Below are positions 11,334-21,501 of a stretch of 64,000 bases of DNA, piece after piece. How positions within the stretch are numbered: position 1 is the stretch's first letter; each line of letters opens with the position of its first letter. Both the position numbers and the translations under genes were made by a program. Below the pieces are notes generated by a model that ran no database searches, was not told where the DNA came from, and worked only from the letters and a program-made list of their open reading frames with translations. This stretch comes from Gnetum montanum (taxonomy: Eukaryota > Streptophyta > Gnetopsida > Gnetales > Gnetaceae): the NCBI GenBank assembly GCA_015680685.1, contig MNCI01028403.1:619995-683994 (forward strand). The letters are read 5' to 3'.

Positions 11334-11984
11334 ATGCATACGATTATGTTAACACATACCGTTACCGACTGGATCAAGGTAGGCCACCTTCCCAAGAAAC
11401 TCTCTGACTCTGGAAGTCCCTTAATCTACCTCCACGTCGCTAGGAACGAACCACATGAGGCTCTTCTTGACTCAGGTTCCGGAGTCAACTTAATCTCACA
11501 AGAAATGTATCAAGCTTGGAACCTGCCCCAACTCAAGTATAGAAATATTCAACTAGAGCTGATTGACCAGTCCATCACCATTCCCTTGGGATTGGTGGAG
11601 GACATCGTTACCACTGTGTGTGGTTGGTCATACCCAGCTAATTTCCTAGTGATAGAAGTCAACAGTAACAACGGGGGCTTCCCAATTATAATGGGAAGGG
11701 CATGGCTGAGTACAGTAGACGCATGCCTAAGGATCCATGATCTTTCCTTGGAAATATCTAAGGAAAATATTTATGGAAAGATCGAGAAGAAGAAAGTTCC
11801 ATGCATCACATACAGTGACTTAGAGGATGATGACATGGAGGAATGCTCAGCATCTCTTCCATGCAACTTGTGTGTCCAAGAAACACAAATACAATGGTGC
11901 ATGTATGTAGCAACCACACAACAAGAGAAAACCCAGTGGTTGACAGCTAATCAGAAGAGAAGCCCACCAATATGCATGGAATGA
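11334..11984 (+). CDS. Retropepsin-like aspartic protease segment of element D
   Basis: This 216-codon open frame contains ALLDSGSGVNLISQEMY, the flap-less first half of a retropepsin site (D-S/T-G motif, here DSGS). 'PIIMGRAWLSTVDACL' (about residues 117-132) matches the conserved 'ILGR.WL....A' block near the protease C-terminus. Such proteases cut Gag during particle maturation. It lies in line with gag and was probably the end of a Gag-Pro polyprotein rather than a separate gene, so its ATG may not be a true start. Unlike gag, this part is still open. Elements A and B have no counterpart. Confidence 0.7.
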   Translation: MHTIMLTHTVTDWIKVGHLPKKLSDSGSPLIYLHVARNEPHEALLDSGSGVNLISQEMYQAWNLPQLKYRNIQLELIDQSITIPLGLVEDIVTTVCGWSYPANFLVIEVNSNNGGFPIIMGRAWLSTVDACLRIHDLSLEISKENIYGKIEKKKVPCITYSDLEDDDMEECSASLPCNLCVQETQIQWCMYVATTQQEKTQWLTANQKRSPPICME

Positions 11985-12143
11985 ACTAGGGAAACAACTC
12001 ACGCTTGTAACGAAGGCATAGATACATTGGAATATGAGAGTCGCCAACGTTCACCCCTTAACCTGAAAACATCAATAAGGAGAAGTTGGACACATCTAAG
12101 AAATTTAAATAGTTGCTCATTATTTTGGATCTCTCTCTTTCAA

Positions 12144-12160
12144 TTCAGTCATGGGGGAGA
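12144..12160 (+). other. Internal polypurine-like motif in element D
   Basis: 'ttcagtcatgggggaga' repeats the sequence at the element's terminal polypurine site (14045-14057, 'ttcagtcatggggg'). It lies 160 bases after the protease frame. It could act as a second plus-strand primer site or mark an old recombination point. Confidence 0.55.
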
Positions 12161-14043
12161 TAGCCACCTATGCTAATCATTTGGGGCCCTCAATTCTTTT
12201 ACATTTTTGCTTTACACATTTTTTTTACACGTTTTTGTTTTACACATTTTTGTTTTACAAATTTCTTTAACTTTTTTTTTTTACAACATCGTTATACTTT
12301 TTCATTTCTTTGTGTGTCTGTGTGTGTTATCCATCTTGTCAAGTTTTTCATTTAATAAGTGTTCTTCATCATAGTATGAACTATTTTCTATTGGTTGCTA
12401 ATGTTTGATTTTTACCTTTAAGTTATGATGTTGATACTAAGGTATGGTTCTTTTGATATGACAAGCAATGAATCCACTTCATCCATTCATCCACAAAATT
12501 CTATGGTCTCTCTTGGCTTGGAACTGTACAGTCCCTTTCTAAATAATAAGAACTATAACGAATCAGTGACTGGGCATTTCTCAAACTAAGGAAGGACTTA
12601 AGGATTGAAAGAGGTGTGACTTCAAGGGAACTTGATGCATTTGTGTTGGCCATTCTCTTGGGTGCTTGGATGTTTTCTCCTCGATTTTTTTTACCATTTT
12701 GATGTTACCCAACTATCGAGAAGCTGAGTAAATAAAAATAATAATTCTTTACATGGTGTGGTTCTCACGCAAAATAAAATAGTGAGAATTCAAAGCACAC
12801 CCCTTAGATGAAATAATCATTTGGGCTATAAGCATTGGTTATGGAACTAAAATAAACCTGTTCCCTCTAACTAAGGTCCTTCTCGCTTCCCATCCTCTCC
12901 TCCTTCATTTTGTTGGAATGGTAATGGCTCTTGGGTGAAGGCATTCTTGTTACTTTGAGTGGATGGATTGGCCGAATGCATTGATGTGAAGTCACTGGAT
13001 GTGGTTTGTTTGAGGCTAGATTTGGAATAGGATCTACCGAGTCATATTAATCATTAAATACACAAGGGGCTGTATATCACCTTGTTCTTGAGTTTCCATT
13101 CCATTCTCTTCTTTCCATTATTCTTCCTCCATCATTCACCTCATTCTTGGTTGTATCATTAGTGTATATTTTGGTTGACGCATTGTTTTCTTTTTGGTAA
13201 ATTCTTGTGGTTAAGACTTTCACTCTTGTTCTAATTGACATTCCCAGAGCCTATGGACTCTTTGAATGTGGGTTTGTTAGGGAATGAACCTACTTTGGGA
13301 AGGACCCACTAACATTCCTATTTGATGCATTAGTTAAATTCTTTCCCTTAACATTTTGCAATTAACTTTATTTTGTTCGTTTCCATCTTGACATCAACTT
13401 CATCGACGTTACAATTGTTTCTTTTTATCCATCTTTCTTGTTCCTTTTCCTTTTCTCCATTCTATCTCTACCGAAGGTTCACTCTTAGGCATGGGGATCC
13501 TAACCCAATTTTTTTGATTTTTCAATTTTCTCCTAACCCCTACACCTTCGGTAGTCACCAAATCTTATATCTCTAGATCTATATCAGTCATACCACAACT
13601 CAGCCAATGGACCTTACACTGCAACAAGGTATCAATTACATTATGATTCATTTATCATTGCTAATATAGGATAGTGTTGTGTGTGCAAATGGCAATCATG
13701 CAACAACGGATTTGATCTAGAGGGAACACTTAGAGTGGATCGGTGCTAAAGTAGTTATGAAAGGAATGAGATTGATGGCATGTTTATGGATGGACAACAA
13801 AAGGCGCAATCTTGGCGTTGGCAGTAGCAAACTTCTTCTCCCTTCTTTCTTCTCTCTCAACTACCAAATAAGGCCTGATGTCAAATGTATAAGGTGTTCA
13901 CTCTTGTTGTCATGAACACCAGGTTTTTCATGTCTTGGTATGATGATTCATTCACATGTCATCCCATTCACCACTAGTTCCATTTCAGTCAATAATCCCA
14001 TACCTTCCCAATATTTTGTAAGGAACTCGAGGAAGAATTTTTA
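12161..14043 (+). other. 3' noncoding region of element D
   Basis: It opens with a T-rich tract of repeated 'ttttacacatttttg'-like units (12195-12290), as after gag in A (31400) and B (55800). Further landmarks shared with A and B are 'gaacctactttggg.aggaccc' (13286) and 'caataatcccatacc' (13990, like A at 36190). No open frame over 70 codons has a recognisable product. Confidence 0.65.
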
Positions 14044-14044
14044 T

Positions 14045-14059
14045 TCAGTCATGGGGGTA
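14045..14059 (+). other. Polypurine-like site before 3' LTR of D
   Basis: 'ttcagtcatgggggta' directly precedes TGATGG of the 3' LTR. This is the position where plus-strand synthesis is primed; the purine run itself is short. Confidence 0.65.
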
Positions 14060-14922
14060 TGATGGGATGTGATATCGCATGGGACACGATATCACGTATG
14101 CGATATTGCATCCGCCGCAATATTGCATCCCTCGCGATATCGCATCATCCCCTGTGATATCGCATACGCGATATTGCGGTGCGTCACCAAGTTTATAAAT
14201 AAGAGGCGGTTGTCCCTTGTTTCTCATTCTAGGCCTAGACCATAGTGAAACTTTGGTAGTGTTACCTCTCCAGAGAAAGAATAATTTCCATGTGCCCATA
14301 GTAGGAACTCCAAAGTGAATAGATCTTTATTCGAGCAAATATTGTACCTGAACACAAGTTTGTGTACAGAAATAAAGATGAACTTCTTGGATAAACCTTG
14401 TAGTGCATGGAATAGGCTAAATAGGACTTTTATTATTATTATTTATTGTTCATCATTTAAATGCTTTATTAGTTAATTAAATCTCTCTCAACCCTTCTCC
14501 CGTAGTTAAGTGCATTTACTACGATCGCTTCGAGCACGTGTGTTACGCTTGGTAATCTTAGTAACGACTAGTGTTTGGTAACCAAGAGTGCATTGGTTCA
14601 TGGTGTGAATGGTAAGTGGGAATGGATGCTGATGCTAGGTTAATTAAGGCTTAGTTAGTTAGTTAAAGTTAGTTAATTAGTCTCTTCAACCTTCACCTCA
14701 TTAGCATAGGACATAAAACATAAAAACTATAAAAATCACATACCTTAGACTTACTTAATCATACAACCGTAACAACTACAAGTAAGTCTCGGAAGACAAT
14801 GAATGATTAACCTTAAGTGTTCCATGAGGTGTGTAGGCACTTAGTCTGCAGAGTTCGACTAGATCGCACGTGTAATGCTCGTATTTGTATGGTTGAGTGT
14901 AGGGGTACCTCGACACTCATCA
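14060..14922 (+). repeat. 3' LTR of element D
   Basis: Closely matches the 5' LTR (same ends, TATA box, 'ttattcgagcaaatattgt', 'taagtgcatttactacgatc'). U3 differs: the GATATCGC/GATATTGC cluster at 14068-14180 has about seven motifs, against four in the 5' copy, so the cluster gains and loses units within one element. Confidence 0.9.
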
Positions 14923-14927
14923 ATTAG

Positions 14928-15190
14928 TATTAGGAATTAAGTACATTAAGATCTTTAGGACTAAAACACTTAGCTTGATATGCTAAGTAGTTATAGTACA
15001 TTTAAAGAGTGCTAATGATAGTTGGATCAAATGGTTAACTCATTATCTTTTCCTTGTGTATTTAAAGAGTATGATAGAAGATAGAGGAAATGACTACTCG
15101 ATGCACTTATATTTTCATTTTAGTTCATATTTGATAGTTACAATAATCACATTTCATTATATTTACTCTATTTAATTTTTCTCTAGTAGA
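14928..15190. other. No recognisable feature
   Basis: AT-rich DNA flanking element D. No open frame of note. Confidence 0.5.
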
Positions 15191-15300
15191 TTAGATCTCT
15201 CTAATAGTGGTAAGGGTCTTGGCTTGGTAACCCCAGGTCATAGGTTCAATCTTAATAAGTAGCACTAAGTTATAAATTAACAAAAACTCTATAAAAGGAA
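15191..15300 (+). mobile_element. SINE-like head, family 2 (fragment)
   Basis: 'agtggtaagggtcttggc' looks like a polymerase III A box and 'ggtcataggttcaatc' like a B box (GGTTCRANNCC). The same block, better preserved, occurs at 42026-42095. The spacing of about 35 bases fits a tRNA-derived SINE; only the head is clear. Confidence 0.55.
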
Positions 15301-18300
15301 TTCTAAAATTATTTTGATAAATCAAATGGATCTCAATAAACATAAGTAAAAAATTTCAGTTTCAATTTTAGAATTCCCTATAGAGGAATCCTAAATCACC
15401 TCCAATTTCTTGAACTAATGCCTAAATTTCTACTTCTTCTATTGACATGGAAAATATGTTAATTTTGAGAATACAAATTTACAAGATGTTGAGTAAAAAT
15501 TTTAGACATCTTCTACTAATGTTAAGCAACTAAAACACTTGATTTTTTTTCTTCATGATGATGTATATAAGTCACTAGTAGTTAATCTTACATCATGATA
15601 TGTATTTAAATTTTGAATTACCTTACTCACAATCAAAGTTTTTCCTTGAAGATAAATTATGTGATGCAAAAACATGACATTTAAGTTATTCATGCCAAGT
15701 ATTATTCTTGTTTTTTTTTCTTGTTGTGCTAGGTAGTGCTTCAATGGTGCAGTGTGCCCTAGATATATGATCATTTATACATAAGTATGTAGTATTGATT
15801 ATTCATAAGTGGACTTTAGATTTTAATGTTAGATATGAAGAGTATTTTAAACTTCCATGTTTTGTTAAGTTATTTAATTTTTTGTTGATTTTTCAAAAAT
15901 TTGAGCAAGATATTGTTCATATTTGTGATCCCATTAAGCATATAGGATCTATTTTCACGCCATTTTGTTCTTGTAGATGTTTTTTTACTGAAATTAATCT
16001 TTTTAATAATGAAAAGGAATTAGTAGTATAAGAATACAAGAAGACTTATATTCAGCTAATCACATAGTATAATGTTCCTAATTCTTATAACTTTTCTCAT
16101 TATGAAGAACATTTGTTTAATGCTTGTCCATTTATGCTCAAGAGAAAAGATATGAGAAAAATAAAAAATGTGTTGATGTGAAGGAAAAGAAAAAGTGTGT
16201 TGAAATCGAGGCTAGTAGAAAATAATTTGAAGCTAAAAAGATAAAAAATCTAGATAATGTCAATGATAAGAATGATCAAATGGCAATAAAAAAACTAAAG
16301 AAGACATAAGCTTAAGTGAATACTTTTACTTTTACTTTTACGATATAAAGTATACCTTCCTCTCTTACAAAAGTTGATATTTCACTAACAATTTCTTTTA
16401 CTACATCAAATCCTTTTTCTATTTTAAGTTCAAGCATAAATATTGAAAATGATGTAAATATGATTAGAACTGAGACCCTCCTCCCTAATGACAATTAAAT
16501 TTTCTCTCTTGTTTTTTTAAAACATCTATTGTAAGACTATTTACATAAGTAGACATCCCTAAAATTAGAACCTTTCTATGTTATTTTTGGGGCTTTCAAA
16601 AAAAATTTTATAAATATTTTTTTGGTGTTTAACATAGCTTCTAGCCCACATTTTATTATATTTGTTATTTATTATGAATTATTTTTTAATTCTTTTTAAT
16701 ACGTATTAATAATACATTTGAACATATAGCTTAACTACACCTAGCCATACAACAAGATAATTACAAGTGCTAGTTAGGAAGACATCAATATAGCCTTACT
16801 ATTTAATAATTATTCTTGATTTTAATCTTACTACATATACTTTTAGCTTTATATCATTAACCATGAGGACTACTCATCATTTATTAGGAAAGTTTTCAAT
16901 GAATTTATATCAATATCTTTTTTTGTTGATAATGTATCATGATTTCTACTTTATTATACAACATCGTACTATTCTTCTTTGGATTTTCCTACAATGCATA
17001 TGTGAGTCCATTGTGGTCATGGTCTAATTGTGATAGCCTAAAAAATCTACTTAACATTTAATTACTATGATATCTTGAAGACATTTAAACTCATGTTATG
17101 ATTGTAATGTGCTCTAAAATACAAAAAAAAAATACAAAATTACTTAAAAGTCAAGATTTAAGTTGTTATGTGCATGATCTTAGTAGAGAATATCAAGTAC
17201 TTGAACGTGTAGATCTAGCATTAATCTAACATGCATAGACATTTGCAATAATGTAATTTGAAAGAATTCATATGATTTTATCCTTTACATTAAGTTTCAC
17301 TAATTAATAAGTACAAACATTAGATTTATGATGCAACTAAAAAATCTCTTGTAGAAGCATTGCTAGAACATTAGATCCATGCTCTATTAGAAATTATATA
17401 TCAAATATGAGCAATGAATGATGTGTTGAAATTGATTTTGTGAGAAGAAGTTTGGGAAAACATAGGGAGATCATTTTGAAGACATCTTTTAATTACAATT
17501 TAGAATAAAACAAGATCTTGACATTTCTTTTATATCTTAATAAGGAATGATGAATCCTTGCAATATAAAAATGAAATTATGGTTAGATGTATTCATGCTA
17601 TATAACATCAAATAAGCTTGGAATCAAAACATGCAAACTAATTAACTATATATGAGACTATGTGAATACATGAGTAAATAACATGTAAGAAACAAAATTC
17701 ATGAGAAAAATTCTAAGAAAGTATTGTTAAAATGTAAAAATGAATGAATGTGAGAAAACATCATCAAAATGAGACAAACATAAGTGAAATGCTTAAAACA
17801 TAAGAAAGTTAAGTAAAAATAGTCCTATTCCTTCCCAAAGCTAAATAGAGAGATTTCCCCTCATCACATTCATCTATTAAGAGTTTAAGTGTTTTTTCAC
17901 CCTTTTTAAAGTTGAATTGCTTAGGGTAATGCCTCTCTAGGCATTAATGGAATGTGAAAGACCAATAGTCCCTTTTATAATAGTTTTAAGTAAACACTCA
18001 ACTTAAACTTTTGAACACTGCATGGAACTCAATATTAGAAGCTAGTTTTTTCAACATGGAAACATAAAAAAACTAAATCCTAAAAAGCATGAAAAATGAC
18101 ATATTAAGGGCCAATAATAAAACATAATATGCATAAGGTTTTAAAGATATAATTTTTATCTTCTTAAGTTTTATTATTTTTGAGTATTGTGTTTTAATGC
18201 ATAAAGCACCTAAATAAACAGCTAACTCTTTTCTTCATCAAGATCTCCAAATCTTCTTTCTATAACAACCACCTATATAAAATAAAAGGTTGCATTGATT

Positions 18301-18890
18301 TTTAAAATTTAAATAGATAGCATCCCTACTATTAATATTTTATGGGACAAGGAATAATTTTTCTTTTAAAATAAAATAAAGTATAAAATGTGCTTTTCTA
18401 TTTGAATGAGATATTTGTATTGCTAGAAATAAAAAGAACATATGACTTGCAAAAGGAATGTAAAATAGTGTAAAAGCTTCCAAATTTGAGCATTGCACAA
18501 CAAATAAGGAGAGAGGCCTAAAGGATGCCTATACAAGAGATATCCTTCCTTTTGAGAAGTCCTTCATATTGAACTCTTGAAAGTGTATCTCACTAAATGT
18601 GTTTTAATTCATTTTATCTTGGTAAAATCTTGGAAGCTATGGCAAAGAAATATACAAATGGTGTTTCAACAACAAATAATGATTCTATTCTATCAATCAA
18701 ATATTATTAGACTTTGTAGGAGTAGGCATTAAAAGTGGGCTACTATGTTTTAGGAGTTATAAGAACCACACAGTCTATATAAAAAAAATTGACCAAGGCA
18801 TGTATAGAGTGTTAAAATGAGGGTGATATACTTTAATGTAGGGATCTTTGTTTTTCACATAACACTTTACAGTGGAATTTTAAGCCTGTT
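15301..18890. other. No gene; long AT-rich intergenic stretch
   Basis: Small open frames at 15553-15774, 15795-16031 and 16312-16494 have no recognisable domain. A block near 15775-15850 ('tttatacataagtatgtag' and 'taagtggactttaga') recurs at 41680-41740, so part of this is a dispersed repeat of unknown type. No RNA gene was seen. Confidence 0.5.
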
Positions 18891-18929
18891 TGTCTAAATC
18901 AATAGAGATGTTGTATTGAACCTAAAGTC

Positions 18930-19344
18930 CATAGAGTTTCCTCCCATGCAGCTAGATTTATCTTGGCTGAAAAAATCTCCAAAAATTTGTGAGGATGGAA
19001 TTGGCCGTGGGAGGGAAAGATTAGAACTTAATGTGCTAAATATTTGTTGGTCTTTGGTTTCATGCTTTCTTGTGCTGCTTCTATTCACAACCATGTATAT
19101 GACTAAATCTTAAGTCATCAGTCTTGATGGTCTAAAGTAGGGAAATTAATAAACATTATTTCATTCCATTCTTTTGTAATGAAAGATTTGAAAAAGAAGA
19201 ACGAAATTTGTGGGAATGTTCCCAAAAGCTACTTCACTTTGGCAAGTTCTTGCCCAAGTGTTGAGTTTTAAATGCATTCAAGGCTTCAAGAGATTTCACT
19301 TCAAGTTTAATGTTTATCCTAGCAAATGGAGTGTTTAGAGGGCT
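18930..19344 (+). repeat. Duplicated 5' flank of the receptor-kinase gene
   Basis: Several blocks match the region just upstream of the receptor-kinase gene. 'agctagatttatcttggct' at 18950 matches 'agctggattatcttgactt' at 20771, the 'tcacaaccatgtata' region near 19086 matches 'ccacaaccatttaaa' near 20858, and 'ctttggcaagttcttgccc' at 19238 matches 'ctctggcaagttctttccc' at 20991. An approximate copy of the promoter and leader lies here without a following gene, as a relic of local duplication. Confidence 0.6.
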
Positions 19345-19650
19345 TGTAAATGTGGTGAAGGGGATTGTGGAACTTCAAAGAAATTTGATTGTAAGTATAC
19401 TCCAATACATATAGCCAATATGATGTATATTAGAAGTATGATATGGAAGAATATAACCATGTNNNNNNNNNNNNNNNNNNNNNNNNNNNNNNNNNNNNNN
19501 NNNNNNNNNNNNNNNNNNNNNNNNGTAATTTAACATGGTTATATTCTTCCATATCATACTTCTAATATACATCATATTGGCTATATGTATTGGAGTATAC
19601 TTACAATCAAATTTCTTTGAAGTTCCACAATCCCCTTCACCACATTTACA
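19345..19650. repeat. Perfect 118-base inverted repeat around a 62-N gap
   Basis: Positions 19345-19462 are the exact reverse complement of 19533-19650, with Ns at 19463-19524 and another N at 19651. Perfect arms ending at Ns fit a reverse-complemented end wrongly placed during gap filling better than an old biological hairpin. Confidence 0.85.
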
Positions 19651-19651
19651 N

Positions 19652-20540
19652 AAAGGCAACTAAGGAGCTGCTAGCTTAAAAGTAAGACTTTTGATTTAGA
19701 AACTTCAAGTTATAAGTCTGGTTTCAATGGATGGCATTAAGTTAAAAATTTATATGAAGATAATCATGTTCCAGTCACCCCAATAATTATTAGCTTAATT
19801 CGAGTCACCCCTTTCCTCTTTATTAATGGTCACCAAACTTCCTTTCTCTTAGAATTTACTGTGGATAAAAGAAACTTTGTTATAAAGAAAAGGTTTTTAC
19901 ATTTGAATAAAGAAGATATGATTGATTATGATATAAGGACTCTTATATCTTATCACATGCTTTTTGTATCTTCTTCTAATACCCTTCATATCTTATGCAA
20001 TCAACCTTTCATTGTTTTCATTTGCATTAAAAAAATGCACACTTTTTAAATATACTCTTTATTTTCAAGCCAACAAAAATTAAATATGAAATGTCTTTTT
20101 TTGCAACAGTGTAAAAGGGTTACATAGTAAGAATGATGATGATGCTGTTCATTAATGCAAACAAACGTTGCAGCTTAGAGGATCAGAAATTTTTCTTTTG
20201 CAAACAAATGTTTGGTACACTTCCACACATTTTGAATTACGCACACATACATATATAATGTATCAACACATTTTGAATTACGCACACTTACATATATAAT
20301 GTATCAAGCACTTTCAGTATGCATCTTCTGGCATTGAGTTTCTATCTGGCAGCTTATCAGGATTCCCTCATTCTCTGACAATTCTGCAGCCTTGAATACT
20401 GCATCTTCTTTCCGTGAACAGAGTGCCCCGCTGATGATCTTATGTATCACTTTATCTTAAGTTTATTTTAAACTTAAATGAATTTAACATTAAAGTTTTT
20501 GGTTTTTCTTTATAACCCATTAAAAATAAAGTTAACAATA
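19652..20540. other. Intergenic; one short tandem repeat
   Basis: No gene seen. A frame at 19861-20049 has no known motif. The only structure is a 41-base tandem pair at 20225-20306. Confidence 0.5.
20225..20306. repeat. 41-base tandem duplication
   Basis: Two copies (20225-20265 and 20266-20306) of a unit starting 'acacattttgaattacgc' differ at one base. A true, recent-looking tandem repeat, with no N nearby. Confidence 0.85.
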
Positions 20541-21461
20541 AAAAACAATAAAATGTTTGTTGCATGTAACTGGAGGCCATTTTGAATTTCTCACTCTATC
20601 TCCATTCAAGCACTCTAGTAGGAAAATAGTGATCGAAAACCCCTTTCTCCTGAAATCATTATATCCACCAGAAACAAATAAGTTTTCCAAGAATAGTCCA
20701 AGGTACATTGTAACCCACATCACACAAATCTTAGCAGAAGCACCAAAGTTGCATAGATTTTTATGCACGGGAGCTGGATTATCTTGACTTGAAAAGTCCA
20801 CCAAACTGTTTACGAAATCTGTGGTTGTTATAAGTTTATTGTTTCTGTGCTTCTGTCCACAACCATTTAAACGACCAAATACGCCTCTTCAGTCTCTGGT
20901 AATTTGACCGGAGAAAGAAAACTAATTAGTGTTTTGTTTCATTATTTTATTAAAAAACAATACTGGGTACAAATACTGCTACAAGCTTAACTCTGGCAAG
21001 TTCTTTCCCATTTCGAGTGCATGTGTCAGAAATTTGAAACCAGCTTCGCTATGCATAGCAAGTTGGACCCAACTTTTCCGATGAACAAGAGGCTGCAACT
21101 CATGAACCGGTGTATCCTTCTTGTGCTTTTCGCTGCAAATTTTGTTCATGCCCAAAACGGTATTCATAATTCAGAAATTTCTTTCCTTAAAGATTTATGA
21201 AACTGGATTTAGAAGTTCTAAGTTTCTGAGTGCAAAAAATTGCACTGTTTTTGAATATTGCTTGTGGATCCAAATCCAATTTTACAGATGATAGAGGATT
21301 GGTTTGGGTGCCAGATACAAATTACATCCAGCTCGGCCAAGCACGACGTTTCTCTGAAACCGTGTCCTCTGAGTATGTTTACATGAGAAAATTTCCCAAA
21401 CCTCTGAACAAGTCGTGCTATGGGATCCCCTGGTCTTCAACTCACCGTTTCCTTCTCCGAC

Positions 21462-21501
21462 TGTCCTTCTATAATAAGAATTGTCCTTCTATAATAAGAA
21501 T
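21462..21501 (+). repeat. 20-base tandem duplication that shifts the receptor-kinase frame
   Basis: 'tgtccttctataataagaat' occurs twice in a row (21462-21481 and 21482-21501). Upstream coding uses frame 2 (from 21231) and downstream coding uses frame 1 ('LFNYSVETTDILYESDQL'). A 20-base insertion explains exactly that shift, so the duplication alone breaks the malectin-like domain. Confidence 0.9.

Larger units (their letters stand above)
7876..14922 (+). mobile_element. Non-autonomous Ty3/Gypsy element D (complete, TSD ATTAG)
   Basis: The element is bounded by direct repeats ATTAG (7871-7875 and 14923-14927). Both LTRs run TGATGGG...TCATCA and a tRNA-Asp-like primer site follows the 5' LTR. 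The 5.4-kb interior holds a broken gag, a retropepsin-like protease, and about 2 kb of noncoding sequence ending in a polypurine-like site. No reverse transcriptase, RNaseH or integrase block is recognisable between 11985 and 14059. LTR similarity is high outside the U3 motif cluster, so it looks younger than F. Movement would need enzymes from a partner element. Confidence 0.85.

Noticed and set aside
19345-19650. MITE or foldback transposon
   Set aside because: Arms are perfectly identical, end exactly at Ns and lack target duplications; an assembly fault is more likely.
20557-20804. Overlapping 76- and 90-codon frames upstream of the receptor kinase
   Set aside because: They overlap on opposite strands in the presumed promoter region and match no receptor-kinase domain.
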